Positions 9,665-22,034 of a stretch of 64,000 nt of DNA are shown piece after piece. The DNA lies in assembly GCA_014871385.1 (NCBI GenBank), contig CM026425.1:3057561-3121560 (forward strand), written 5' to 3'. Within the stretch, counting starts at the first letter, position 1. The number at the start of each line of letters is the position of its first letter. The stretch is from Ceratodon purpureus (Eukaryota > Streptophyta > Bryopsida > Pseudoditrichales > Ditrichaceae). The notes under the pieces are model-generated. The model did no database searches. It saw nothing but the letters and a program-made list of their open reading frames with translations, and was not told the DNA's origin. The position numbers were made by a program, and so were the translations under genes.

Positions 9665-12459
9665 TTACACATTAGCTCCCCTTCGGTTCTTCCCATCCCG
9701 CCAGTGACTTATTGCAGTTTGATAAGGGAACGACTCTTGCGTAAAGAATTCTTGGGCGTATATTTTCACACAGGTATCAAGGTGCCCCCCAAGTCTGTTC
9801 CGGAGCTTTGATTTCATGAAAGAGAGAGAACTAAAAGTCCTCTCATCTTCCACCGAGCCAAGCACGGCAGTTACAGCAAGCTCAGCCACCTGTATCCACT
9901 CACTGAGCCTGTTAAGCATCAGCGAATTCTGCCCAACAGTTCTCCATAGTTTCGTAAGCGGGTTCAAGTCCCGAGGCTCCTCCATTGCTGCACGAGCATT
10001 TGACCGCATGGTCAGCTTAAAGAGGGACGTCTGCAAATGCAGGGTCCTCGCATCGATCAAAGGGTCCACCTGCCGCTGCCTCGGCTCATCTTTTATGCCA
10101 TAGTTCACTGATCTGCTCACAGTGATTTTAACGTCGCAACATGGAGGGGAAAAAGCTCATCAGCATTGGCTTGCAACCAGAACTGCGGAAAAACAATAGA
10201 CAAAGCATTCATCAGATCACAGTTAGGAAATCGCAGCTCAAGGTCTTGCCGTAGCTGCAAGGAGGCCTCCCGGCACTGCGCTTTGACAGATGCGACCACC
10301 TGGTCCAGCATATCCCGGGTGACAGGCAGTTTTTTGCCCGTTACATTGCACAAAGAATGGGCACAATAAGTATGGCCGTCTATCTTGAAGGCTAAAAACT
10401 GAGCCCCGGTATTCAAATCTTCTGTCCACTCTGAGCAGATTGCATAGCTCTTGTTATCGAGTATGTCTTGGAACATCTGAAAATCAGGCCTCTGGAAAGC
10501 TGTGTCTGGATCATCATAGAGGCGGTATAGCTCTCCTTGACAGATTTTCACAGCAGCAAAATAATCACTAACGAAAACATGACGCGATTGTGCAAATTTC
10601 ATGAGAGAATTGACAGACTCCAGCAGAGGTAACAAACACGGCAGTGATAGCATTGTACCGACATCACAAAGCCTTTCGAAACACTGCCTGGCCGAGTCCC
10701 TCGCAGCTTGCTGTTTCTGTGTCATCTCTGGTTCCTTCACAGCCGCATCCTCTCCCATCTTCACTATGAGGGTCTTGTACTCACCCATGAGCCTCTTCAA
10801 TGGATCCAACAAACTTATCCACCGAGTCTTCACATTGCGCAAGATTGCTAAACCCTCTGTTTCCACCACGTCAGCAAGTTTCTGGAATTCTAGGTGTCTC
10901 TTCGAGCTATGACTGAAGTAAGAATACGTAACCTGGCACAGATCCTCCAATTTTTTCACAAGAGGAAGGTTCGACAATGGCTCCACAGCAAGATTGGTCC
11001 GGTGAGCAAAGCAATGGACCACAAAGACAAATGGTGCAACATGATTCTTTAATTGTACTCCCACCCCATTCTTACAGCCCTGGAACACCGCAACCCCGTC
11101 TGCACCGAAACACATCAATCTCTCGGCTACTTGATCTGGATTAAGTCCAGTATGGTGCTGTACCATTGTCTCAACAGCCTCACGCACAGCATTGGCATCG
11201 TTCCCCTCTACCAATCTCAACAGCGCCAAAAGGATGCTTACTCTCTTAAAACTAATGCACACATACAAATGAATCGACAACCAAGATTGGCCATCTACAG
11301 ATGTTACCTCATCAGCCGACAGGCTGAAGTATCTTGCAGCCAAAATTGTTTTCTTTGTATGCTCTGCCAAGACATGGCCTATGCTGTCCGCCATTTCCCA
11401 CCCAGCCCCAGTCGACCAGTGGTTCTTCGGACAATCCGGCACCAGCAGCTGCTCAAACAGCTCCCTCTGATTTTCGAAATCAGTCATAGGGCGGCCATGG
11501 CGTAAAAGCCAGAAAACACTCCGAAATTGCACCAATTTCCTGCGCCTCTCCATCACAGCATCCCGGGACACCATCTGAATGACAGTGTCCCCAGAAATCC
11601 CTTGCCTGGCGAAGTACGCCTTCTCGTTTCGGATATGGGCACTGTTTGCAAGGAAAAAGTACTCCCCAGCCTTCACCTTCCCCACCGTTGTCGTCGCCTT
11701 TCTCCTCCCTGCATGCTTCCACAGACTATCAATTTTAGGTACAAGCAATTTCTCACGCCCCTCTATCACTGAACAAATAGCACAACGAACTTGGACAACT
11801 TTCCCATCGCGATTTAGGACACTCTCGGCCCAGGGCAATCTGGCAGCCCACGAGTCCTGCCACTGCCGATTTGCCTCGTATCCGCGCCTCCGACGGCGGG
11901 CCAGCTCGTGCTCCGATGACCCCTCCCACGTCTCCAAAATCTCTGTTTCGTTCCGCATTGTGTCAAGAGGCGTGTCATTGCGCATGGCCGAATTGCGCAT
12001 CGCAGCTTGGGTTCGGCACCCAAGCAAGGGCCGTCGGAATTTCGCACCAACGTTCCTCAACAGCGAAGGGGGAGACTTCATCGACTGCATGGGAGGGGGG
12101 GTGATTGCAGTAACCACGCAATCGGGTTCCAAAAATTTCTCCTTCGGAGAGAAAGACTGAGCCTCCTTCTCCGAGCAGGAGGCCGTGATCGCGGGAGGGG
12201 AATCACCCCCCACCGAGAGCTGCTCCTCATCGTGATCAAAGCGGCTCCCTACTTCCGAACTCCAGCATTCCCCATCGACGTCCCCCACGTGGCCTGAAAA
12301 GAGAAATTTCGAGATCATCGACTGAGTACCCATTACACAGAAAACCCAGCAATCAAGCAAAACCCAGCAGCGACCCAAGGTAACCCAAAAACAGCAACCC
12401 CAAGGTAACCCCAAAACACAATGCAAACAAATCGCAGTTAAGAAGCGGTGCAATTGCAA
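9665..12459 (-). pseudogene. hAT-superfamily transposase, split by a frameshift
   Basis: Transposase of a cut-and-paste hAT element in the vertebrate ZNF862/ZBED-like style. The upstream frame (12459-10117; the likely true start is the Met at 12333, residue 43) carries a BED/TTF-like finger (VRCAICSVIEG, then DSLWKHAG) and the RNase-H-like core: first Asp in LSADEVTSVDG, second Asp in CFGADGVAVFQG, the CxxH of VVHCFAHRTNLA and the TRW of KTRWISLL. The reading stops at 10117-10119. A second frame, overlapping by 4 bases and reaching 9665, supplies the C-terminal dimerisation region (SVEDERTFSSLSFMKSKL), including the catalytic Glu. A one-base loss at the TTAAAATC run near 10127 explains the break, so the element is probably inactive. 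Without such a change both frames would make one protein of about 900 residues. I could not find terminal inverted repeats or an 8-bp duplication. Confidence 0.85.
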
Positions 12460-13194
12460 TCAGATTGCAGCTTCGCAAAACACAAGATGAGAGACTCCCC
12501 AGCGCCCATTGTATTTATCCTGGAGTCCCTCGCATGCAGAAGGAGATGAAGGCCGCGACAGAATTGCGAGATCGGAGGCACAGAGGGAGCAGAGTAGGCA
12601 AGCGCTTGGCGAGGAAGGACAGCATTCGGCGAAGCAGGTGGACAGAGAGACCACATTTGGCGAGCAACGAAATGAAAACACTTGTTTTGGAAACTTCGAG
12701 TTGGCGATCCATATAAGGGTGGATGAGGAGAGTGGCGCCCAGCAAGGAGAGAGACAGAGTTTTGGGGGCGATGGGACAGGTCGTGGGGCGGCTGAAGACG
12801 CGACGGGAGACACTCATGGAGGGAGTGGGTGGCGACTGCTTGAAAAATTACCCCTCATTTTACCAAGGGGAATTCGCCAACGTCAATTCAAGGTAAGATT
12901 TTGGCTCCAATTCGCCATAATAAAAATCGCTGAGGAGATCGTCGTCTAGACAAGTCATTGCAGGCATCAGTAGACAACAGTCATCAGGACGAAGTAAGCT
13001 GATGAATCTAAAAGTGAGTTTGAAATTAAATGTAAATGTACACGAAGGCCAAGATCCTGAGACTGGTCCTAAATCCGAGCTGCTTAAAGGTGCCAAACAC
13101 TATGTACAGATGAGACCTCAGATAGGGTAATGTACAAAGGAACAATCCTCACAATGATACATGGCTGATCTTAAGTTAGAGATCAAGGCAATTA
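12460..13194. other. Spacer upstream of the hAT transposase
   Basis: This stretch is noticeably GC-richer than the surrounding genome, like the hAT coding part, and is probably the element's 5' untranslated or subterminal region. Near 12360-12420 there are repeated 'caaggtaacccc' words. Frames on both strands here are overlapping and show no recognisable domain. The right end of the hAT element should lie somewhere in 12500-13150. Confidence 0.4.
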
Positions 13195-16100
13195 CTACCT
13201 AGTGACATCAATAAACATTGCCCGCGTCCAGTGCTCTACATCCTCAGAGTGGGAAGGTGGAGGAGGCAGTCTTGGATGCTCCACCAGATTCCAACCATCA
13301 ACAGTGTTATCAGACGAGTTTGGCGCAGCTTCGTTCTCTGAGTCTGAGTAGCTGTTTTCAGGATCATTCCAGCTCGTTACCCCGCCAATGGGCGCTTTCC
13401 CACCCTGTGTAGATAATAATACTCCCGTCAACATTCATATATCACAAGTATAATAGGAGCACGTTTTCATGGCACAACTCAGACGCTTAGTCACTTATTC
13501 GACCATACCTACGAAATTACATATGCTGCTAATTTTCCAACCATGCACTTCAAAAGCAGAAGTCAGTTGCAGCAAAACATTTACTGGCATCATGGAAGAT
13601 AGATACACATAGAACAGCAGACAGGTTAGATGGCCGGAACAACACTGACTTTATTTAGGAAAGGGGGACAGGCAAGACAGGGAAGTTAAGAGGAATCGTT
13701 ACCAGGGGTTCTATGGAGATTCGATTTCCGTCCGATAGACTTGGCAGGCCGCGTCTCCAGCGAGCTAAGGGACCTTCTGAAAGACCAAATCTGCCGTTAG
13801 GCTGTTGGTTACCTCTGCTAGACCTGAACACAGTGAACATGTTCAATCGAACGTCACTAGTTCATCAGTACCCTTACACCCCCAAAAGCAAAATTGATAG
13901 GTGATCCTCCACATAGGTGATCTGCTGTATTAAACTACAGACGCAGCACCTAACTTTGCAACCTTAAGTATGTTTGGCCCAATACCCGCTAGGACCGCAC
14001 TCAGGAGTAATAGATGTAAGTAACTGGAAAGTTGGAAAGTATCAGAAAAGAAAAACTAACCTTGATCGTATCTCCTTTGAAGACAGGGTATTAAGGAGCT
14101 CGGCAAAAGTATCCAAGATGGGCATGTCTGAAGGAATAGAGAGAGAAAGATGTCCAAAACCATATGCACATAGACACCCCACACTCCTGCGCAGAAGCTT
14201 GATGCCTTTTTGAACATCTGGGTATGACTCTCGTGTCCCACTTGAAGTTCCATAGTTGACGAGACTGGCTGTGCTCTCTACAGTTTCAATCCGTGGGCTC
14301 TCCATTGATGAAAAGCCCAAGTTGCTACCAACACTCTTGCTGAGCTCATTGCCCTCGTCCCCAGAGTGGCCGCGTCCGTTCTGGCGTGGAAGAAACAGAG
14401 GAAACTCCTCACTGCTCCCCAAGATGACGACTTCAGTATACATTATTTTCAAGTTTTTAAGAAATGAAAATTGAGATCACTAATAACTAAAGATACAAAT
14501 GTTACCACCTTTCTCGTAACTTTTAGCTTGTCAGAGTGATAGTTGTGTTATTCCTATCTCAAATTATAAACGATGCTTCAAAGGAACCGAAGCAGCGGGA
14601 GGCAATTTTGTTATATTTACCTTCGAGAAGCTGGCTTCGAATCAAAATACGAAGCTCTTTGCCACACACGTGATGACGAGGCCTGCATCACCATCAACAT
14701 TAAATTCATTCAAGTATATCCAAATAAAAAGCAAATTATATCCTGATCAATAATTCGTTAATTCCCTTCCACACTTCCATCGTGGATGACTAATCATCAA
14801 TTGAGGATAAATATCACCACAAAGAAGCTAGCTGAACTTATAATTCTCTTCCTGACATACTGACATACAATTGGAACTTTTCATCGAGCAATCTAGATTA
14901 GTAAGGTGAATAACAGTATAGCGCACATTTATCGTCCTTCATAGTACTAAACAAATGGAGTAGTCAGATGGCTTACCGCAAAGCCAGAGCTGTGCAGGAG
15001 AGGTCCAGACAAATAACGTGCTGACATATTGACTAATTGAACCAAATACCTGCTCAACATCACAAAGATAGGCATTAAATTTACCCAGAATATAGAAGAG
15101 GAGGAAGTTAGAATTTTTGGGAGTCAGCTTCTAAAAAGGAAAACAATAACAGCCGACTTGACTAAACTTTCCAAGTTGGAGAAGGCAATTCCGAAGTCAG
15201 TGCCATAACCTTAAGCACGGTATCACTCGCTTGGGTTTATAGATTACATAATAATTTTCAATTACTGTAAACCTTCAATTACTGCTTGTGATACCTCAAC
15301 TTAACATTAAAAGTGCACAAAACTTCATTTACCCTAATGATGCCGCAAGTTCTGTGTGAGGGGTGGACAGAGGGTCATCCCCAATTGGTAGGCGCGCACC
15401 ACAGATTCGAACAGATTGTTGTCCATTTATACTTCCTTCCCACTTCTGCCGCTCTTCAACTGTGACCTATACTCATGAAATGACCACAATCTCGTTGTAA
15501 GACAAAAGATAGCTACTGCTATCTGCTTAGTCTAGAGAAATCATGGCCCTGACCTACTCTAAAACAACTCGTTTTCTCCACAGATACATGTTCTCTACCA
15601 CTGATCATGCAAAACGAAGTGCAAGAGAATCCATGGTACATATCAGAAATCTGAATTACAGCGCGGACTTCTTCATACGATAGAATACCAGGACAACGAA
15701 ATACTTTATTCAGAAAAGTATAATAATGCTAGCATTAACTAATTAAAAAAGTATTAGCAATTAATTGATTAAAGTATGAGCAATTAATTTCAAGTAGAAT
15801 AAATAAATGAAACCTTAATCTTGTATAAATTTTTAATCTTCGATTGGAGGTCCTCGTGGAAGAGGAGCCAACCCTGTTTACTCCAGGCAATTGATAGGTG
15901 CACAAAACAATACTCACCGAACTTCTACGAAGAGGCAAAATCTTGCAGAGTTGTCTGAAAATCATCCTCCGCTTCTGATACAACTCCGATGCCGATGAGG
16001 TCTGCCAATTGCAGGAACATAGGCGTTAAAGTCATAAACACATTGCATCACTCGTCGTCACCAAAACATTTTGAACATTAACTTTTCGTCATCACTGTGT

Positions 16101-17683
16101 AAACCCCTTCGTATTTGAGATTCCTAGATGAGACACCAGTATCATACTTGACAAGAGAGTGACTTAAAAAAAGCCGGCGAAAGTACCTCAAAAAGGAAAA
16201 GGGCATATGGAGACGTAAAGAGTACAAGAGAAAAGACTAATTCTCGTGCACAGGTAAAGAGCTGGGTGTACTTTTGTGGAAGAAAGACTATAACCGACCT
16301 AACTGAAATTACAGAGCACAAATATGTATAGAAATGGATTAGGTACTCACATGAGAAAGGGACTGGGCACGAATGAAGTCGGGCAGGAATTGGTCTGCCC
16401 TCCTTTTCGCAAGCTGTAGATTTCATAAACATTCGTTACAATATTCCCACATCATAGGGCTTGAAACCGAAAAAAGAAAAAGCGAGACTGCTATGTCCCT
16501 GGTAGTACGTTTACAAGAGCAGGCGAGTAAAATACATAGCCAATTCAAGAGCATTAACCTGAGCAGAGGCAGCAGACAAAAGCTGAGTTCGGGTATCCAG
16601 ATCATTTTGCGCTTGATCCCGTTTCGTTTTCCCTGATCAATGCACTCTATCAGCCAATACTCGTTGAAATAGGGCAAGCATCTATAAACCATACCCTGAA
16701 TTGGAATTCTCGTAATTCTGGCAAATAATTAGCCAATGCAAATCAAGGAGTGATAACAAAGCTGCAACTTCAGATAACCCTCCATCAATAAAAGAACTTC
16801 AAAAGCGTAAACTACACTCAAGTATCCACCTACCTTCCGTCTCAAGTTCTCAACAGCTCCAAAACGCTAACAACTACTTCAATATCCAAACAATTATACA
16901 CTGCCGTGCTTGATTGGAAATCAAGATTGACGTTACCGAGAAGAAGCGTAATACCTTGAGCAAGTTCCTCCTTGCATTGCCGCAGGCGCTCTTTAAGCTG
17001 CGCCCTGCGCTCCACGTGCTCCACACGCCAGTGCTGCTGTAGCTCAGCTTCTCGCTGCAAAAGTCCCCCAAAAACACCCACCCACAAAACTCAGAACCCC
17101 AAAACGCAACCAACACATAAAAAAACCAATCCCAATTCACAAACAGAGAAAAAGCCCTAGTTCCACATGCAGACACACACATCCAAATTCACCACCCCTC
17201 CCCAAAACCCCGCTCCCCTTCCAAACCAGATCTCCACAACAACATACACACATCCCTCTCCAAACCCAAACCACCCCAAAATCCAAAAAACACAAAAATC
17301 CCAAAAATCCCAAAAATCTCAAAAACCAAACCATCCCCAAAAAAAATCAGAAAATTATCCTCACCGCCAAAAAATCACAAAACACTCACCTTGGCAATAA
17401 GCTCTTCGTCCAAGCGCCGGCGCAACACATCCCGCTCCTGCACCAGAGTCTTCACCAACTTGTACCGCTCCATCAACCTGCAAACCGACCTCCAACCCAA
17501 TCAATCAACGAACTCTCCTCAACCCAAACCCAAACCCACTCCACTCCATGATGATGATGATGATGATGATGATCGGAATCCAAACCCTGACGCCATAACT
17601 TACCTGTGATTGATGCAAGTGGTGCAGACGGACGCCAAGTTGGGCGTGTCGCAGATCCCACACACACAGCTTCTCCGAGCCAT
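13195..17683 (-). CDS. ATG14: ATG14-like autophagy protein, 12 exons
   Basis: Regulatory subunit that directs the class III PI3-kinase (VPS34) complex to autophagosome formation sites. Exons in transcription order: 17683-17604, 17477-17390, 17054-16955, 16632-16559, 16413-16351, 16001-15918, 15466-15333, 15049-14977, 14682-14621, 14414-14061, 13823-13703, 13404-13195. All junctions are GT-AG and phases agree, giving 480 residues, close to plant family size. The N-terminus has the Cys signature CVCGICDTPNLASVCTTC, then a coiled coil (VKTLVQERDVLRRRLDEEL; WRVEHVERRAQLKERL). Family blocks follow: FRQLCKILPLR, ICGARLP, ELAASLGYLVQLVN, SSRVWQRASYF, EEFPLFLPRQN, QKGIKLLRRSVGC and the terminal VEHPRLPPPPSHSEDVEHW. 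An in-frame upstream Met at 17812 could add 43 residues; I prefer 17683 because the family begins close to the Cys motif. Confidence 0.92.
17545..17573 (+). repeat. ATG trinucleotide microsatellite in ATG14 intron 1
   Basis: About eight tandem atg/gat triplets. Intronic, so not expected to affect the protein. A likely length-polymorphic site. Confidence 0.85.
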
Positions 17684-17812
17684 GCTTGAAAATTTGGAGG
17701 AGCTTGTGCTTGGCAATTTTCTGAATCTATGAAGAGGAGAAACCAGGCTGACATGGATGATTCTGGGATGTCCTTGCAGTGGGCCACTTCGCAGAGTTAT
17801 TACGTCATGCAT

Positions 17813-20285
17813 GTAACTTATGGATTTTTATAACGTATTTGGATGACCCAAGTTGTGTAGAAGTTGTTGACAGGTTTATAATATAAACTACGTGCTGATT
17901 TTCATCAAGGCTTTTGACTGGAAGGCTAAGTTAGGGTCACGGAGTCTATATGGTAGGAGTACCAGAAGCGAGTACCAGAAGCGGTTAAAATAAAGTGATT
18001 CGACCAGAAGGAATGGAGTTAGAAATTATGTGAATTTTTTTTGAGATGAAGAAGAAGAAATGATGAAGAATGCAAGTTGTATCGTACTTTTATTCCCCGT
18101 AAATAATTATCTACAGTTTTTCAAAGTAGGAAGTTTGTCAACCCCCTTTTTTGTATACTAGACTCTTCTTGAACCAAATGTGATGGTGTTCTAAAACGGA
18201 TAACTAACATCACTAAAAAGTGGACGTAAGAAAACCACAATTGACATTATGTGGTAAAATATGATTGGTTCACCAAAACTTTGGTGCTCATGCAAAAATT
18301 CTACGTTTTCAGTCCACCATGTCCCTATTTCATTGTCACTGTATTGCACGCCTTGTGGGAATTAACCGTTTATGGTCTTATTGCCTTATTCGTCCTTCAA
18401 CATGCGAACAATTGTTTCTGCTGTTCTTTAAGTTCATTGCTATCAGTTCTCATCCTTCATGGAAAAACCAAATTAATTAAAAATATAATTTTGGGACCTT
18501 ATCATCAAAAATCTAGTCTAACATTAAAACTCAATCTCTGAGCGATTTAGCAAATGCACTCTAAATTCTATTTTTAACCAGATTGATTTTTCCATCGAAA
18601 GTGGAAGTTGTAAAATAATTGCAAATACGAGTACAAACCTCGAATGAGAATCTACCATAACACCATAGCAGGTTTGTTCTTGAATAATTCTAAATATAAA
18701 AAACAAAAATCTAGAAAATTATGAAGACATTAAAAACAAAAATAGAATAAATTAGTTTTTGCAGTGTTTTGTTATCTCTAAGCAACTTTAGGTCCTGGAC
18801 TTGTAGCACAACATACCTTGATCCTTTGCAGCCCAGAGTGGTTCAGGAGAGACCGCATTTTTTGGGGAATTTTTTCATAAACCTTTATTGAAGTTAGTGA
18901 TTCTATTTATGATATTTAACTAAAAATTTAAGTATACCTTGATCATACAAGTGCCCATTAAACCTTGGTAAGATAAAGCTTGGTAAGATTAGTTTGTTGG
19001 ATTGCAGAATTATACCATGTCTTTGAATTGTATAATATACATTCATAAATGAGATTTTGGAAGGCATGTCACTTCAAAGTCAACCTCTAAAGTTCTTTTG
19101 AACTCAATTTTGGTTTTGGAGTTAAATGAAGTAATTAAAAAAAAATACTAAAGGGAAGATTTTACTACAAATTAATTATGCGAAGTTTTTGGTGAATATA
19201 TGATTTTTTGGGGATATTTCATTGATGAACCTATTTTTTACATCAAATCTCGGCAGCATTTTTTTAAATTTTTAACATGTTTTTTGAATTTTTCTTATTA
19301 TAATATATGCTTAACCACATTCCTACTCAAATTACCAAGTTACCTAAGTTGGACAAGTTACCCAAGTTGGAGTATATATGAGTTTTACAAGGGCAATGAA
19401 AAACAAATTCAGCCCAATTCAATCATTACAATCTCACACATGAAGCAAAATCAACGGTCCAATTTTAATACATGAATAGTATGTCAAGTTAATTTTAAGA
19501 TTTTATAGCTAAATCTACTAAAAAATGCTTAGATTGAGTTGTATCAAACCTAGAGTAGAAAAGAGTCAGTTTTGGCAATTATTGCTTTAAAAACACGCCA
19601 AAAGTTTAGGGATTTAATAAAGTTTGAGTTAAATTTCAAAAATGGAAATGAAGGGATGCTGCAAAGATCTATGTCAAGAATTATTTGTTGCAATTGTCCA
19701 TATCAAGAATAGACTTCTCCATAATTATTGTGAATTTTAAAGGCAAGAGGCACTTATTGATGTATAGTTTAGGACAAAAATTTATACTTTAAAAAATAAA
19801 AGGAATTGGTACAATAATCAAAATCAAATACATTAACTCATGGAACATGAACAAGAGAACACAATCCAAAAACATAAATTGAGATAATAAACTTCCAAAC
19901 ACAAGAAATATCACATTGTACATGTTGTGTATTTATAGGCACCACGGCCTTGGTATAGTAATTTGAATCATGGCACACTGGTCAAGTGGTTGTGAGTTGG
20001 AATCTCCATGCTGACGTGGAGCCTACCGCCATAGTCTACCCAACTATGGTGGGGGTCTTGAGACCTTCTTGTATGGGTACCCTAAAAGACCTTGAGAGAG
20101 ACGACATGTTGGATGTCTTTAAGGTGCTTAGTGTAAAAAAGTGGTTATCTAGCCATACATTCTCTATCATTTGTCCGTTAGTTGCACTTGACATGCTCCA
20201 TATCATAAGTATAGAATATACATCATACCTATGAAGAATGGCACTTGGGTTCACCGCAGCGAGTTGCCAAACTTGTTTTATATTT
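17813..20285. other. AT-rich intergenic DNA
   Basis: No convincing gene on either strand. It contains one copy of a dispersed repeat (18661-18795, listed separately). A moderately GC-rich patch at 19930-20230 could be the eroded edge of the transposon debris that follows, but shows no protein similarity that I can recognise. Confidence 0.5.
18661..18795 (+). repeat. Dispersed repeat family C, copy 1
   Basis: Shares about 130 bp with 41505-41640, in the same orientation: 'accatagcaggtt.gt', 'aataattctaaa', 'agaaaattatgaaga' and 'aataaattagtttttg.a.tgttttgttat' occur in order with similar spacing. Non-coding. Confidence 0.7.
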
Positions 20286-20290
20286 TATAT

Positions 20291-20638
20291 TCAATGATCA
20301 TGGAGAAAATTAAACCCACTTAAAGTCGCTTCATAAATAAAATCAACAAAATGACTTGCACTTCTATTCCGTGGAGGTAAAATTACCAAAGGAGACTTAT
20401 CAAAGCTACTAAAGGCACCCCAAATCATCATTGAAGTATGCTAAGACTTAGAAATTGGTGCTAGACATTTAGATGAACATATCTCATAGGCCTATTGCCA
20501 CACTCTAATTTGTCTAGGATTCCTTCCAATTTCAGAAAATGATTCATTAGTCCAAATAATCCTCTTGCAATCTTCATGAGTCTAATTTTTATACTTTTTA
20601 GCAAATCCTAGCTTGCATGACTCAAGGAAAATGGCACT
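20291..20638 (-). pseudogene. Tc1/mariner-like transposase remnant
   Basis: Translating the minus strand in one frame gives SAIFLESCKLGFAKKYKN, stop, THEDCKRIIWTNESFSEI, RVWQ, stop, AYEICSSKCLAPIS, stop, MMIWGAFSSFDKSPLVIL and FVDFIYEATLSGF. The order WxxxIWTNES / RVW / MIWGAF is the central DDE region of Tc1-type transposases, where the TNES position holds the second catalytic acidic site (usually TDES). At least three in-frame stops make it non-functional. Only the middle of the protein remains; no inverted termini are visible. It abuts a piggyBac fragment on the opposite strand. Confidence 0.75.
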
Positions 20639-20639
20639 T

Positions 20640-20923
20640 GTCCAGTGGATGGACACGAAACCTGTCCTCATGTTATCATCCCATGCCCTACCTATGAGAG
20701 ATGGAAAAAAGACATATTGTAAGAGATGGGTAGATCGAGAAAAGAAAGAGATATAACTACCACACCTATCCACACAGAGTACACTAACATGATGAGAGGG
20801 GTAGATGTGGCTGACCAACTTAGATGTGTTTATTCTTGCCAGAACAGATCTTTCAAGTGGTGGCACAAGATTTTCAAGTTTTTCAGGACAACTATAATAT
20901 CACCAGAAAGTGCATGGTTGTGA
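20640..20923 (+). pseudogene. piggyBac-like transposase remnant
   Basis: The first stretch reads VQWMDTKPVLMLSSHALPM in one frame, like the family's W-x-D-x-K-x-V-x-x-LS strand. After a frameshift near 20740 the next reads TEYTNMMRGVDVADQLRCVY and then SFKWWHKIFKFF. The GVDxADQL....Y and KWW pattern is diagnostic for the DDE_Tnp_1_7 (piggyBac/IS4-like) family, whose last catalytic Asp lies in GVD. Only the C-terminal third survives, and it is frame-shifted. No TTAA target site or termini were identified. Confidence 0.8.
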
Positions 20924-20929
20924 ACCTAA

Positions 20930-22034
20930 ACTGAAACACAACTTCACTGAAATTTCACTGGAACCAATGAGATGGGAGTATTGACAAGTTTTGTTCAGGG
21001 TTTCTTTTGGGTAAGTCTATAGTTTTGTTTAGGTGTCTACAACACCTTCACTTCAAAAATTTGTGTAAAATTGCTCTTGCCTCCAAAAATTCTCATTCCA
21101 AGACCAAGCACTTCGTCTCCAATTTGCTAACACATTCATGATTTCACTACATACTCTTCGCACTCCCAGGTTACCAATTCCTTATACTGTCATGAATGGG
21201 TGTGCATACCTTAGTTGTATTTGATTTGGGACTTTGTTTTCTTCATTGTCGGTTGTAGCAGCTTTCGAAGTTGAGCGTTCATTAATTCACTGGGCCCTTT
21301 CAAAGAGAACAGGAGATAAGAATCAGATGAGGTATCACTATCGACAAAGCCTCTAGGACTGGTACTGACAGTAGTGGCGTAAGCACTAGGCTAGAAACGT
21401 CGTCTCTTCAATTCCGAGGCGGCGACTTTAGGTGAATAATTCTTGAATGCCTTGCAACTACAGTCCTTTCTGTCTGTAACATGAGCAACCGCGTAGAGCT
21501 CTCACATGAGCTCTTTGTGTATCATTACCACGAGGATGTTGATGAGGGGTTGTATTTTCATTTCTTCCTGGAGTTAGCAGCTCAGAGGTGCAGCCTGAGG
21601 TGGGCTTTAGAGACAGTTTCCAGTGGTGCGAGTGTGGCTGGGGAAACGGTGCGGCTGGTGCCCAGATTATGACTTTAAGGCGTAAGCCGGGCTGCTTTTA
21701 AACAAGGTGCTCATTTGCAGTGTGGATGTTTTGTTCTGTCTAAGAACAGTCTACACCAGCTGTACTCTCTTCACAGACGTAGACATTCTAGGATTGTAGA
21801 GGAATTCATTAGAGCATGGTCGTTAGCATTTCTGTGCAAATGTACGAGGAATATATTCGAACATGAAGTGCAAAATGAAACTAGAACGATGTAGAGGATA
21901 TCACACTTGAATCTTTGTAATTACGTTGCTGAACTGTTTCCTGTGTTTTGAGTATTATCTATAGATGTTGAAGCTCTGATCGACCAGACGGTGGTTCCAT
22001 CACATGTTAGGTCTTCACCAGCTCTAACATTTCC
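20930..22034. other. Intergenic DNA upstream of the LRR gene
   Basis: Probable promoter and 5' leader region of the receptor-like protein gene. A 63-codon frame at 21481-21672 has a plausible start but no recognised domain. I see no repeat or conserved element. Confidence 0.45.

Noticed and set aside
10117-10135. Programmed -1 frameshifting in the hAT transposase
   Set aside because: The run is not a standard X XXY YYZ slippery heptamer, I see no obvious downstream stem, and one-base deletion is a simpler cause in an old transposon.
11053-12160. Long plus-strand open frames antisense to the hAT transposase
   Set aside because: They are mirror frames of a GC-rich coding strand and show no domains.
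19980-20060. tRNA-like A and B box words (tggtcaagtgg; gttggaatctcc)
   Set aside because: The two boxes are only about 15 bases apart, too close for a tRNA or SINE promoter, and no cloverleaf forms.
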